A stretch of 64,000 nucleotides of DNA from Amblyomma americanum (lineage: Eukaryota > Arthropoda > Arachnida > Ixodida > Ixodidae). The translations under genes and the position numbers were made by a program. Below are positions 1-11,517 of the stretch, in pieces (the stretch's first letter is position 1; every line of letters begins with the position of its first letter). The DNA lies in NCBI RefSeq assembly GCF_052857255.1, contig NC_135497.1, positions 546,072,531 to 546,136,530 on the forward strand, given 5' to 3'. The notes below the pieces were generated by a model. It saw nothing but the letters and a program-made list of their open reading frames with translations, did no database searches and had not been told where the DNA came from.

Positions 1-722
1 TTTGGTGACTGAGCCGGTGAGATCATCGATGCGGGCTTCCAAGACTCCAAATCGCCGGGCCGACAAGCGGCAAGAGAGTAGTGACGGACGGGGAAGCCAC
101 CTGATGAACCAGATCGGCGAGCACAGCCGCCTGTTCGAGGGCGATGTCGCCGGCCACTGCGATGACAAGGCCAATGGTCTCGGGAAGGCGTTGTAGGCAG
201 ATATCTCGAAGCAACGCGGCGTGAGTGGGGACTTCGCGCTTATTTAAAAGCGCGTTCCGTCGTCATGATTCTCTCTAGCACCTTGGTCTTGAGGAGTTCA
301 TATGGTGTATTTCTCCTGGGTTCGGAGAGAGAGTGCGAGAGCTCTCTGGCGACATCAAGAGGCAGCACGGAGACGAGCTGGTAGTAGCGCGTCGTTTCCG
401 AGGTGCTGTGGCTGAGTTTGAACTGGATCTGGAAAAGACAGACCTGCGTGTTCTGGGGCCAGACAGGTGAAAGCGAAGCCGCAGCGACGCCGGCGCAAGT
501 CCTGTACCGCGGATGGATTTCCCGAATCAGTTATTGTGCTAGTACAGGTCACCACTTGCGGATTTATGCCGCAAGGGCGAATGAACGAGACAGGTGACTC
601 GGTGACTCAGAACAGAACTGCTAGCCGTGGCTTCAGGTTCCACACTCGGGGGCCGTCTATTTTCTTCGTTGTGCGGAAGCGAGTTGGCCGTGCTTTAGGT
701 GCAGCCAAAAGAGGGCGCTACA
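1..722 (-). mobile_element. 5' end of a Gypsy-type LTR retrotransposon (LTR plus gag start), truncated by window
   Basis: This is the inverted copy of 51,308-52,038. Reading on the minus strand it starts with the LTR (722 to 557), then leader sequence, then a gag remnant ending at the window edge. The minus-strand frame at 214-23 has the pattern LQRLPETIG followed by LADLVHQV, typical of the C-terminal part of Gypsy Gag proteins. The rest of the element lies outside the window on this side; in the other arm it continues into a full-length decayed element. The LTR starts directly in Penelope-derived sequence. Confidence 0.8.
557..722 (-). repeat. Gypsy LTR (TGTAGCGCC family), copy 1
   Basis: Read on the minus strand it starts TGTAGCGCC and ends CCGCA, followed by TGGTGACC, a plausible primer-binding-site start. 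It is 166 bp, like its partner at 51,308-51,473. Related LTRs lie at 31,460-31,629 (solo) and 55,579-55,794. Confidence 0.8.
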
Positions 723-726
723 GGAC

Positions 727-1650
727 ACTTAGCTCTGTTACCATATAGTTCGGCGCACTCAAAACTTGTCAAGAGGGGGCCTTTACCAAGTCGTGTCCAC
801 ACAAAATTCATGAAAGCTTTAATGCACAGATAGGCAATCTTATCTCAGCCGGATTTCCCGGTTCGATCATGGTGGCTGTGGCTGAGACACTAATGCAAAA
901 AAATAAAAAAAAAATAAATAAAGGAGAATCGCGACAAAGGGCGGCAAAGGAAGACCGACGGTGATGCTCTATGTGCATAAGGTGTCGCACAACCTGAAGA
1001 ACGCGGCGGGCAAGTAAAAGAGCCAATGGTGCTTACTGCACCATTCAAACTGGAAAAGCTGCGCCGCCGCATCACCAAACTAGGAACAAAGAAAAGTGAT
1101 CTTGGCAAAAAGCACGCTAGGCCTTTTGAGGGATGAGAAATCGGTGCCATATTCGAGATACCACTAACTTCTGGTAAGAAGTAGGTAGGCCAGACAGGGC
1201 GCAACGTTAAAGATCGCGCACGGGTACATGACCTATCGTTATCGACGGGGGAGGGTTTTAATTTGCCCAAACACTGCCTGAACTACCAGGGCTGCAGACC
1301 ACTGCTAAGTGAGATCAGAATTCTCGTCAAGAGCCCCAACACTATCGCACTCGAACTGATTGATGCCTATATTATAAAGAAGAATGGGCATGACTGTACC
1401 AGAGATTCTTCTGTTGAGCTGTATTACAATGAAATAGCCTTTCTTGATAAGATGCTATAGGATTCGGCCTTGGAGTCGGCCAGAATGTATCATATGCACT
1501 GTTTTTGACGGCGCATGCCTGGTTTATTTCCTGTTGCCCTCAAATAATGCCGCGTTCTGTGAATAAAACTAGTTGTCAGTTTAGGCACGTTCTGTGCCCT
1601 GTCTGGTGAGTTGGTGTTTTTTCGCGTAACTTTTCCATGTCAGAATAAAA
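727..1650 (+). pseudogene. Penelope-like element fragment with GIY-YIG endonuclease remnant
   Basis: Frames match the C-terminal part of a Penelope-like protein. A segment near 740 corresponds to the SSAHS motif that follows the reverse transcriptase, and 1,263-1,460 has the PKHC...CRPLL...SPNTIALELIDAYII...FLDKML block characteristic of Penelope GIY-YIG domains. The same region is better preserved at 57,440-58,450. Frames are broken by stops and shifts and the catalytic core is not intact. Homology fades after about 1,650. The upstream side is interrupted by the Gypsy LTR at 722. Confidence 0.8.
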
Positions 1651-2822
1651 AAAAGCTATCTTTCGGCACCCAATTTGAGCATCAGGAAAAGTTTGCATAT
1701 GTTATGTTTTGCCCTAGCTGTTGCACTGAGTACGGTACTGTTCATGAAAGTTGTGTTCAGAACCAAGTTCGTATCTCCGCCAGCTCTGGGCCGCTCTAGC
1801 ACCAGGCTTCCTGTACATAGGCGCGTTGGTGCAACGGTGCCAGTTGTGTTTATTCAAGGACATTTTGAGACTGGAGGTACATTTAGTAATCTTGGCTTGC
1901 CAGCGAAGCAGCTGAGCCGTTTTTTTTATTTAGTTCTTCCAACCTACGTTTGTCGAGCTTTCAAGGCTGAAGAAATTGTACCAGTGCAGTTTTCCCATGC
2001 GACACTTCTCGTTTGAAGGAGGCAGGGCGATCGCCTAAACCCTTTCCCTTTTGAGGTTACCCTCTGATAGTTGGGCGACTTTCTTCCATTTATCCTTTGT
2101 TGTATAGTCTGAAGCACAACGACGTTTGCGAGTTAACTTTAGTGTTTCATAATTCGTAAGCAATGGAATGGTGCACTAGCCCAGAGAGTTATCAGCTTGA
2201 TATGAAAAATTGTGCTCCTTTCTGAGGAACAGCTATTATTTTTGCGGATTGTTGCAGGAATGAGACCAGCACATGAGGCCAGCACATGAGGCGCATGAGG
2301 CCAGCACATGTTTTCGGGCGAAATTGTAGCTTTTTGCATATAGAGTGTTACTGTTCTTTTATTTTTAAAAATCCCTGAACGATTATAATCAGTTGTTTGT
2401 CCAGAGGTTATTGTTTTCTTCATCCCTTCCGCAATTTGTTTTACACCAATTAGGTATGTCACTGGTTGCCTCATGATCATTATAGGTAGGAATGAACGAG
2501 CAGGTTTTTCATACTTTCTTATGTCAGCTCTTGTATTGTGTTGGCGAACACTGGCAGCGGAATATCGGTTGACAAGTCAGAGCTTGATCCACTCCACACC
2601 TACCTCTGAGGTGCTGCCGCCAATTTCTAAGGGCCTTGATGAGGGTTGTGCAAACAACTGAGGAAAACAAAGGAAAATCCTGTTTTGCGAAAGGGTGTGC
2701 TGTAAGCAAAGAGAGCCTCACGAAAGGAGGCGCTTGACCCAGTACAGATCAATGCTGTGATTGCTAAGCACTCTCCTGACATCTGACAACAACGACAGCA
2801 CACTTTTATTATTGACCTTCGC
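1651..2822. repeat. Unassigned part of the duplicated arm
   Basis: The sequence is present in both arms (here and about 49,237-50,385) but I recognise no family. Plus-strand frames to 113 codons (1,675-2,016) look like chance: no conserved motif, no splice context. In this arm only, a 13-bp unit (GAGGCCAGCACAT) is reiterated at about 2,262-2,311; the other arm has a single copy. Confidence 0.5.
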
Positions 2823-3227
2823 TTAAAGGGACACTGAGAACAGCCGCAGTAATATATTGTTCTCAGAAAAATTATTTCTATGGCTCTTTCTCGCTATATT
2901 GACGTTGGCCCGACGAAAAAGATGCATTTATCATCCCCAAGAAATTGGGCTTCAAAATCTTCTAGCCAGTCGAATCGAAGTCAAGACGTCGTACCGAAAA
3001 GAACGCGTTAAAATCATTGTGAAGTGAATGGCGGTACACCATGACCTCTGCTATCCACCATGCAATTTACGTAAGAGGTGGCCTTTGCTTGCGACTCTTG
3101 AATTTCGTGTATTGTTTTTTTTTCTAGCTTATAAAAGCTCCGCTTCCGCTGAGAATAGTCTTTGTGATTAAAATCGGGAAGCGTATCAATGCAGGCCAAT
3201 TTCCATTTATCCTCAGTTTCCCTTTAA
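2823..3227. mobile_element. MITE with TTAA target duplication
   Basis: Terminal inverted repeats begin AGGGACACTGAG at the left and read AGGGAAACTGAG from the right, each flanked by TTAA (2,823-2,826 and 3,224-3,227). A TTAA duplication is the signature of piggyBac-type insertion. There is no transposase frame; length is about 405 bp. The copy in the other arm is at 48,831-49,236. Confidence 0.7.
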
Positions 3228-3495
3228 AGAGGGACGTGTGTTCCAAGTCACGGAAAACGGCCAAAAAATACCTTTTTTAGAACGTTAAATAAGCGTCCAT
3301 CTTGTTTGTATGTTGTCTCGAAGTTTAATTGCTGAAATATTCCGGAAAGTACTCGAAAAAGAAATTGTTCTTTGAACAGTCCCGACACGCTGCTTATTGA
3401 GGAAACGCTCGAAAAATCGGCGTTTTTCTGGTTTTCTACTAGACACCCGCCTAGTGAAGCAGATTTCCTTCACAAATGCTTTATCTATTTTGACC

Positions 3496-4710
3496 GCGTT
3501 TGCTTCATTGCCCTCACAAAACTCCAATAAATGCGAAGACGACCTTGCTTTTTTCTTTTGATAGATTGTAGCTTGCAGATTGTAAATTGATGTAACGTAT
3601 CTTTTACAATCTGGTGTTATCTAGGCCAACTGGTTTGTAGAAAATGACAAAAAATTGTCTCATTTCAAAAAATCTAAGAATGTTATCACACGGACCAATC
3701 ATTCATAAATGCGGCGACTGTTAAACAACTCTTCTGCTACATTTTGTCATGTCTGCATTTTTTTCTAGGAGTTGAGAAAATCCTTGTCGAAAAAATGTTC
3801 TTCGGATACAACGCTATAATTTTTCGCACTTCCGGTGCCAAAGAATTTTGTAGAAATGCTAAAAAATAAGAGCTCAAAATACGTCTTCTCTTAAGCCAAG
3901 AATTTAGTGCCATTATAGTGGCTCTCAAAAATATCTCAATGTGTTGCCTGGATTTGAAAATTGTTTATGTATTAAAAAAAATGGCAGGGGCACTTCTGCT
4001 GTGGGCAGGTTGTGATGACGCCAGAAGGTCACGGGACCTAGGTAGCCCACCTGCCTTCTACGTTGCGTCTCTGGGGATCTTTCGTGAATTTTTCGCTCAC
4101 GGCTCACGACGCCGACAATGCCGGCGACGACGACGACTCCGAATTTTTTTGCGGCACGGCCTTCTTAACGCTGTCGCGCTAGAACATTAGACAACTTCAT
4201 TAAGTAGCTTTCACCTCAGTTGGCTCCAAAATATGGAAACTGGAAAGCCTGATACACAGGGATAAATTAAGGAGTGCACTTGGTTGTCTGTCTTTTTCTC
4301 CTTGCATTTCAAGTGCAACTATGAATAGCAGTGACCTATCTTCAGAATGGTCGTTGCATATTACATGCCGCCATTATTTATTGCGGCGCTCTTTCCTTTT
4401 AAGAACAGGTGCTTAAACGCTTGAATGAGGTTGTGAGTACGAAGATGCTTTCACATCTTTATATATGCAGGAGTGCAATTGTAAAGAGCACTCTTTTTAA
4501 CCCTTTCTTTCCCAGCGGCCACATATATGGCCGGAAAATATCAGCAGAATACTGATCGTAGGAAAAAAGTGAAGTTGATTTAGCGCAAAATATTGCTGCC
4601 GGGGCTACGCTGGTGTGAAGCAATATCTTTTCTTGTTATTCCACAGTTCCAGTTCTCCTGTATCTGGCTAATCTGGCTATGCAATAAAGTAATCTGGCCA
4701 TTATTTGCAT
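3496..4710. other. No gene seen; CpG-rich dispersed-repeat-like patch at 3,990-4,190
   Basis: AT-rich sequence without a convincing coding frame. The CpG-rich patch at 3,990-4,190 (GACGCCGACAATGCC... then TTAACGCTGTCGCGC) resembles sequence I associate with dispersed tick repeats, but I cannot name the family. The frames of up to about 105 codons have no recognisable motifs. Confidence 0.4.
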
Positions 4711-4960
4711 CAGCAGGAATAACCGGAGGAATTGTTGGACTTAAAGCAGAAGGGATAGCCCTGACCAGAAGAGAGGCTGAAATTTTAGGCCCAGAAACCT
4801 GCACTTCCCGGGGTTTGGGGGTGTTTGAGACCTCGATATATATAGTAATAGCGCAAAAACACTTGCAAAGAAAAAACGCATCAAGAAGTCTGGTGTCCCT
4901 ATTCCTTTAACATACTGCCCCTTACAGCGGACAAACAACAACATAAGTGCTTTTTCTAAT
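4711..4960 (+). repeat. Dispersed ~250-bp repeat, copy A
   Basis: Diverged but clearly collinear with 59,724-59,984 in the same orientation. Both start CAGGAATAACCGG, share GAGAGGCTGAAATTTT and GGCCCAGAA blocks, then a GTTTGAGACCTC block, and end at CTTTTTCTAAT. Sequence on either side differs, so these are element boundaries. Family unknown. Confidence 0.65.
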
Positions 4961-5194
4961 ATGGGTTTATGGTGGCTTAACGTCCCAAAGCGACTCAGGC
5001 TATGAGGGACGCCGTAGTGAACAACTGCGGAAATTTAAACCACCTGGAGTTCTTTAACATTCACTGCCTTTGCACAATGTACGGGCCTCTAGAATTTCGC
5101 CTCCATCGAAATTCAGCCACTGCGGTCGGGGTCGAAGCTATGTCTTTCGGGTCAGCAGCCGAGCGCCATAACCACTGAGCCACCGTGGCGGCTG
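4961..5194 (-). mobile_element. Ruka-type tRNA-derived SINE
   Basis: Read on the minus strand it starts with a tRNA-like head (GGCTCAGTGGTTATGGCGCT as A box, then a degraded B box near 5,133), followed by the body that ends GCTTTGGGACGTTAAGCC near 4,975. Two other copies are at 33,231-33,466 and 46,100-46,228. Ruka is the known tick SINE of this structure; the assignment is from memory of its consensus. Confidence 0.85.
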
Positions 5195-5689
5195 TAGAGG
5201 TTTTCCTTAATATGTCATGCATATATAATGCTTTTCATGATGCATTTCATGATGCATTTATGGTTATTTTTTGATTCATGCATGACGACTTGAGTTTGTG
5301 ATGCCATCCTGATTAAAACTGGTCACAGATATTCTGATTAAATCATGATGCGTTTCTTACTCTAGAGATTCTCTTTAATTTGTGATGCATTTCATTATGT
5401 TTTCTGCTTACGTCTTGATGCACACACACTATACTTATTATGTGTTTATGATTGAAACGTGATGAACCTAATGTACTGAAATAACAAGGCAACAGTGCTC
5501 TGATCCGCTCAGGAAGGGGCGCTCTAGCATCTAACCCTCTTGAGACATCGTGTTTCTGTTCCTCTACTGTTTTTCAGCTGTATGACCCTAGTGTTAAGCT
5601 TTCCACAGATATACGCTGAAACAAAATAAAGACCTGTTACACTATTTATCTAAGCCTTTCTTTGTGCTCACTCTGCACAAACACTGAAA
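5195..5689. other. AT-rich stretch with reiterated TGATGCATTTCAT
   Basis: No coding frame. A short motif TGATGCATTTCAT or close variants recurs several times between about 5,238 and 5,400, giving a weak degenerate repeat. Nothing else is recognisable. Confidence 0.4.
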
Positions 5690-5732
5690 ACATTCATAAT
5701 ACAAAGGACGACAGTCCATGGTATAGAGAGGG

Positions 5733-5776
5733 TGGTCAGACGGTTTCGACAACAGGACTTGTCTCCGTCTGGGCAA
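5733..5776 (-). ncRNA. Degraded hammerhead-ribozyme-like motif
   Basis: On the minus strand a short hairpin (GACAA...TTGTC) is followed by GAAA, and the whole is enclosed by a 7-bp stem CAGACGG/CCGTCTG. The hammerhead core CUGANGA appears only as CAGACGG, so two core positions are altered. Position at the 3' end of a Penelope fragment fits the known association of hammerhead motifs with Penelope termini. It is probably inactive. Confidence 0.35.
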
Positions 5777-6248
5777 AGCGTCCATCATTGGCTGTGTTTA
5801 AATAGGTTGTTCAATTCGTGGAGGAAGGCGCAATGATGGGGAAGAGGCGTGAAGTGGAAAGGGTGTTAGGATGGGTTGGGTGAATTTCGCCCGTGCATGA
5901 TCTAAACAGGGTGAAACTGCTAACCTGCAAGACTAAAAAGAAATGCCAGCTCAGCTCAAAGAATCAGGGTGTGTGGAGCGGGAGATATAGCGAACTTGGG
6001 GTTTCAAGGCTCTGTCTAGCTGCCACAGGTGGCTGTGTTAGCCTGAATAACTCGGATAAGAAAATTAGCAGCATTGCGGAACTAAATACCGGAAGGCAGA
6101 AAAAAAAGGAAATTGAAGGAAAGTGCAAATGGGGGCGAGTTCAAATGAAGCCTGAAAATAAGGAAGAAGGGGAAAGGATTTCAGAAGCGAAGGTTTCCTG
6201 AAAAATAATAGCAATAGGAGCAGTGCATAAGGTAAGTATGCATTAAAC

Positions 6249-6272
6249 AGAGAGAGAGAGAGAGAGAGAGAG
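6249..6272. repeat. (AG)n microsatellite
   Basis: About 12 uninterrupted AG units. Confidence 0.9.
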
Positions 6273-6403
6273 GGCAAATAAAGGGAAAAGATACGATTGA
6301 GCGGTATAGGACCAGTCGGAGCGGAGGGGTATAGGTGAAAGAAACGATAAAGCGGCGTTATGAAGAACGGGAAATGCTCTATATACACGACGTGTTTAAA
6401 GAA

Positions 6404-6751
6404 TTATGCCAGTGCCGGAATGTGTCTGAGAAATTCTAAGTTTCCTCTTGATATGTTGATCCATGCTGGTTGTAAGGTTTTAATTTTGTGGAATAGGAAT
6501 GCCTCTCTGTATTTGATGTCCCTTGCAGACTTGAAGCGCGACTGAAAAATGAACAGATTAAGTTCGTTGAAGTTGTGACTACGTTGATTGAAACGTTCCG
6601 ACACTGCTCTTTGCACGCTCCTTGCTGTGTCAGCTCGATGACCATTTAGTCTGGCGCACGTCGGCTGCCCTGTTCCTCCGATGCATTCCCGAAAGACGGA
6701 GAAAATGGTGTCTAAACAGAACTCTTTATGTGGACTGACTTGCGCCCACAA
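6404..6751 (-). pseudogene. Penelope GIY-YIG C-terminal remnant
   Basis: The frame contains ECIGGTGQPTCARLNGHRAD, corresponding to the YIGQTGQ...NGHRAD core of Penelope GIY-YIG domains, then a serine/asparagine-rich segment ending KYREAFLFHKIKTLQPAWIN, the usual C-terminal block. The frame is open for 115 codons, but the reverse transcriptase upstream is absent, so it is a 5'-truncated fossil. Confidence 0.65.
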
Positions 6752-6870
6752 TGGACTTAATCACTCGTCGGCGGCGTTGCAACAAGCTAGCTCGGCGGTC
6801 GTCGAACGGAATGCCTGCCGCTCTCGGCCGTGCTCAATTTAAAGCTGATAGCGAACTTCCGAGATAAAGT

Positions 6871-7904
6871 GTGCAAAGTTATTACATCATTCTGAAACAA
6901 CGTAGAATCGGCTCCGGCCAAAAGCGATCAATCGAGATAAATCCGGCCGCTTACTGCATAGCAAGCAAAGCGATAAAGCGGCGTGCCGGCAGCTTTGAAG
7001 AATGAAAAAACAAACACCACAAAGACTCGCAGCAATATTATTTCTGACACGAGTAGAATCAATACTAATAGGTAACATATTAGATGACGCGTAATGAAAC
7101 CTAGTCCTTCTATCGAAGCTGAAGTCGCTTGCCGTGCTCCTAACAGTAGTGTCGCTTTTAAAATGCTTTCATGCCTTGTATCTAGGCCGAGAGCATGTGC
7201 TTAAGGCAGCCCTGCCCGGAATATCAGCTGTAAAAAAGTCTGCGGAAACCTTATGGATTTTGGAAGTTCAGTAGAAAAGTCCTGTTTTTTTGTATTACGG
7301 ATTTAAGAAGTTGTAATCTGATGGCATTATTATTTCTCTGGATAATAAGTCTGCCAGTTTAAAACACATTGCAGAATCCCAAGGTGGGTTCGAAATCTAA
7401 TTCTGTATAATGCCAAGTGTTGTTGAGTTGCCTGACAGCATTTTTTTTTGTTTTTTTGGTTGTCAGGATGACTATGTTTTCAGCTTGGTCTGCTGGCTTA
7501 ATAACTATGTAGGTTCTGGAAGCTCACTGGTTTAGACTAGCCTCTTCTGTCGAGGAAAGGTTTCTTCGCTTTCGAGCTTCTTTTTTTTCTATCATTTCTT
7601 TGGACAGAGGTTTAATAGACAAGTAAATGTCAGGACTCTCTTCCGCCTCCGGTGTTCACGTGCTGTGGATTCTGACAGCGATGGAATTCAGGCTGGCCGC
7701 CTAAGTTTGGTGAACACGTGTTCACCACGTCTCAGGGGATGAAGATAATTTAAGAATTAGGATATTTTCGTTTTTTTCGGTGAAGTGTAGTCCTTAATAC
7801 GCACTCTTTGCTCAAATTCTGCGAGATCTGCTCGAAGTTCATACTCGTTGAAGTTATTGTTTGTTGCGTAAAATGTAAGGCCACGCCTCAAAATCTGTTG
7901 GTCA
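6871..7904. other. No gene or named repeat seen
   Basis: AT-rich with T homopolymers near 7,440 and no coding frame above about 65 codons. I see no inverted repeat or tRNA-like boxes. Confidence 0.4.
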
Positions 7905-8478
7905 CTATCAATTGAAGACTAAGGCTGAGTTAGAGCAGTTAGAATTGCGCCGTAAAATTTCCCGCCTAACACTTTTCCATAAGCTTTATCAGCATCCTTC
8001 CCTCCATGGTGAATTATTTCAGCCACCACCAGCTATCTTGCACGTCGTCATGATCCTTACAAAGTTGAACGCTTTAACTGCCAGTCATCTCATTCAGCAT
8101 ATTCCTTTTACTACTCACAATAACTGACTAAATGGAACGCTTTACTATCAGACGTTACCCCAAAATCTGAACTAAATAAGTTCCAACAACTGATTCACTC
8201 ACGTTTCAGCAATTAAAGAAAGTTTTTTTTCGAGTTGTACTTCAGCGTAAATTTTCTTGTGTTGTCTTTTTCTTGCAATGATACGTTATTCATTCCTAAA
8301 GTTTTCCTGCAGTGTGTATTGTTTAGACTATTCTTGTGAATGCCTATTTTCTGTTAATATTCAAGTTTGTTTCGTTTAGTGCATTATTAAAACCTTTTAC
8401 AAAAGCATATACCACCACCCCCTCATGTAATGCTCGCACAATTAGAGCCTACGGCGGTTTTTTGAATAGATAAATAAG
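7905..8478 (+). mobile_element. CR1-like LINE, 3' fragment
   Basis: The frame 7,912-8,127 begins with KAELEQLELRRKISRLTLFH and continues KLYQHPSLHGELFQPPP, matching the C-terminal end of CR1-group reverse transcriptases (LFHK...HPSLH...LF..PP). The non-coding tail has ACCCCCTCATGTAATGC and ends in GAATAGATAAATAAG, like the tail at 15,640-15,778. The element is 5'-truncated and non-functional. Confidence 0.65.
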
Positions 8479-9074
8479 TACACTGTCAGCGGTGAATCTC
8501 AAAAGAGAAAGGAGTGGGCATTACCACTCCCTCTTTCAAGCAAGGAATTTGTGGAAATCCGTTCTCCTCTCGCCCGCTGGAGGTGTGTTGTGTTGTGTTG
8601 GCTTTTATGGCACATAGGCAGCTGAGGTCATCATGCGCCAAGCTCAAGGTATTGAATTGGTTTTCTGTAGAATGTTTAGGAATATGAAAAATCGTTGATG
8701 GTGTAGATGGCCTAAAAATATTGAACTGCCTTGTAATAATAGAGAAAAAGAAATCTTGAAATAGCTAATGGTAAAAGCCGCAGAGAAGGTCAGGTAGCCT
8801 CAGCAGCTATCCTTGGCTGGGCAAGGATCCTGAGGCTCCCAACCAATGAAATAAAAAGCCTCAGCCTTCTTCTCGGGAATGAGAAAGTGGCTAAGGTGTA
8901 TCATGTAATAAAGCGAACCAGTGGTTCAACAATTACAGTTTTTCAAGTACCCCTGCTTTTTAAAAAGCTAAAAACGGAAGGTATGTTAACAATGGCATTA
9001 TCATCTAACAGCAGTGCTGGATGATAAGGAATGCATTCATCATAAAATTGAGTAAAATACTTTTTTCCTAGTGT

Positions 9075-10388
9075 TCAAAGTTTCACACATGAAAATAAAA
9101 TGTTATTAAGAGTAAGGTCATCTCCGCATTTGCAAACAGGTTTGTCTTGTTTTGTTAGCAGGAAGTTGTGCGCAAGGTGCGTGTGGCCTCTCCGGAGACG
9201 GCATAAAATCACTTCCTTAAAACGTTCCTGGTGAACACATGATTTAAATTCACCTAAAACCGGTTTTACTAAGTGTAGTTTATTATTCACTTCGCCGTTC
9301 CATGCCGTCTGCCATTTTTCTCGTAATTTGCTCTGTACTAGGTTTATGCAATTCTAAAATGTATATTTACTTTTTTATTTCCTTGCCACGAGCTTTAGCC
9401 GCGCAGAAATCTGCCCTGTCGTTGTCTCTTATTCCGATATGACTGGAAGCCCAGCAGAATTTTATGTTTTGTCCTCGAGCTGTGGCGGTTACTATCTTGT
9501 GTATGACGTCACCATGAATTTCTAGAGTGCAGAGCTGTAAGTACACTCAGGGAATCTGTGCAAATAATACATTTGGTGAGGTTTTCATTTTCTAATTTTT
9601 TCTACGGCCACACAGATTGCGTAACATTCTGCGGTGACGATGGATGAGCACTGTGGAAGTCGCACTGTTTTCTCCGACTTCCCTCGGACCACTGCGCTTC
9701 CCACGTAAACGTCCATTTTTGAACCATCTGTATTAAACTGCGTAAAAGTACTGTATTTTTCTCAGAGTGCAAGGAATTCTTGTACAATATGTTGTTGGGG
9801 AGTTTGTTTTTTATAGAACTGTGTAAGAGTGAGATCACAGATTGCAGGAAAATTGTACCATGGAGGTAGTGGATCTCGTCTCCGAGCAATGTCAAGTAAT
9901 CTATCTAGTACGCCGAGGTTTCGGCCCTTCTCTTCAGAATGCAGGAGGAGTGTCCTGATAGCGAGCGGTTTATTGTTAAACAATGTTCTAGATGGGCACT
10001 TTGTGACTATTGGGTAACATAGGTGTTTGGGCAGTGAACGGATTTTTAAAATGTATGATCATGTGATCATGGTTCTTCTATTTCTAAGTGACGGTTCGTT
10101 GATTTCTACATAAAGACTATTTATGGGCGACGTGCTGAAAGCACGAGAGGAAAGACGCAAACCTAAATTATGTATTGGATCTAGTCGTTTCAGGTACGAA
10201 GGTCTCGCTGACCCGCAAACTATATATCCGTAGTCTAAGGTGGAGCATACCACTGAGCGATAAATTTGTAAACGAGATGTCCTGTCAGCACCCCAACGTT
10301 TACGGGACTCTACTTTGAGTATATTTAGGGATCCGGAGGCTTTCTTTTTCAGTGCGTTTATATGAGACAGGAAATTTAGTTTTGTCAA
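9075..10388 (-). pseudogene. I-clade ORF2: post-RT region, RNase H remnant and C-terminal CCHC
   Basis: Three blocks can be followed in broken frames. 10,388-10,059 is the region after the catalytic RT motifs (...SLNILKVESRKRWGAD... LDYG..VCGSA... SRAFSTSPINSLYVE). 9,895-9,602 overlaps a degraded RNase H. 9,290-9,075 gives the C-terminal block RLRRGHTHLAHNFLL followed by PVCKCGDDLTLNNILFSC, matching the GHT..TH..LL...P.C..C...LT..HIL..C motif of I-clade proteins. The frames shift between blocks, so no protein could be made. Confidence 0.75.
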
Positions 10389-10532
10389 AAGTTATCCCTA
10401 GCAATTTTTGCTCATTTTTGACGAGTATCTGTGTTCCGTTTAGTGTATAAATGGGTCAGCTTGTATGTCTCGTTTCAGCGAGAAAAGGATGGCTACTGTT
10501 TTCTGTGTGGGAAATTGGAAACTGTTCTGATC

Positions 10533-11517
10533 TTACCATGCCACTAGTTTATTCATTGTCAACTGTATTTGTCTTTGGCATGTTGCTACGTTTGAGGATG
10601 TGCAGGTTATTTGAAGGTCATCAACGTACACTAAATACAGGATGGACTTTGGGATTATTTTACTTATGGAATTCATCTTTACAATAAAAACTGTTGTGCT
10701 TAAAATACACCCCTGGGGAACCCCGTTCTCTTGAACGAAGCTCCTGGACAGGGTTGATCGCAGGCGTACTTGAAATAAGCGGTCGGAACGGTCGGAAAGA
10801 AAGTCACTGAGACAGTTTAACATCCTACCGCGGATACCTAGGTCGCCGAGGTCGCGGAGGATCCCAAACCTTCAGGTTGTATCACACGCTTTTTCCATAT
10901 CAAAGAAAACGGCAAGACTGTGCTGTTTGTGTATAAAAGCTTCTCTTATGGTGTTTTCAAGGCGAACTAAATGGTCTGTTGTTGAGCGTCCTTTTTTATA
11001 ACCGCATTGATGGACATCAAGAAGTTCGCGGGATTCAAGGACAAATGTTAATCTTATATTAAGGATACTTTCGAAATATTTCGCGAGACAGCTTGTGAGG
11101 GCTATCGGCCTATAGCTACTTGGGGAAGTTGGTGGTTTTCCAGGTTCCAGCAATGGCACTATTATAGCTTTCTTCCACTCTTTAGGTATTTTTCCTTCTG
11201 TGAATATTTTGTAAAAGAAATTCAAGAGTGCCTCTATGGCAGGCTGGGAAAGATGGGCAAGCATTTGATAGTGTATCTGGTCGGGTCCTGGAGCAGTTTT
11301 TTTGCCGGCAGACAGTACAGTATTGATTTCTTGGAGAGTGATTAAATTGTTGTATTGTTGGTTTGCACCTCCACTTGTTGGAAGTCTGTTTTTCGGCAAT
11401 ACTTTTGTATTTCAGGAATGACTGCGTATAGTGAGATGAACTAGACACTGCAGCGAAGTGCTGCCCCAAAATGTCTACCTGTTTCGCTATGCTTGTTTGT
11501 ATGCCAGGTGTTGTCAA
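10533..11517 (-). pseudogene. I-clade ORF2: reverse transcriptase remnant
   Basis: 11,399-10,872 has KKTAPGPDQIHYQML, KEWKKAIIVPLLEPGK, SYRPIALTSCLAKYFE, CGYKKGRSTTDHLVRLE and VFFDMEKACDTT, the ordered RT blocks 1-4. After a frameshift 10,823-10,533 has ENGVPQGCILSTTVFIVKMN and VYVDDLQITC, the latter containing the YVDD catalytic aspartates. In the other I copy this box reads YLED. Frame breaks near 10,870 and upstream of 11,517 make it a pseudogene. Confidence 0.85.

Larger units (their letters stand above)
1..3495 (+). repeat. Left arm of a ~3.5-kb inverted duplication
   Basis: The reverse complement of this block is found at 48,562-52,038. Collinearity runs through unrelated sequences in the same order: Gypsy gag and LTR, Penelope fragment, unassigned DNA, MITE. 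The inner edge is near 3,495, where both copies share a run reading CAAAATAGATAAAG on the reverse strand and then diverge. The outer edge is cut by the window start. Differences seen by eye are few: a small indel near 490, extra copies of a 13-bp unit near 2,262-2,311, homopolymer-length changes and scattered substitutions. Because the block crosses junctions between different transposons, it is a segmental duplication (or an assembly duplication), not two independent insertions. Confidence 0.93.
5690..6870 (-). mobile_element. Penelope-like element 3' fragment (different subfamily)
   Basis: This contains a C-terminal GIY-YIG-like coding remnant at 6,751-6,404 followed downstream on the same strand by a non-coding tail with a hammerhead-like motif at 5,733-5,776. 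The protein pattern differs from the copies at 19-26 kb and 50-58 kb, so it belongs to another Penelope subfamily. Exact ends are not defined. Confidence 0.55.

Noticed and set aside
1675..2016. 113-codon frame conserved in both arms (also 50,356-50,015)
   Set aside because: Conservation is due to the recent duplication, not selection; no motif is seen.
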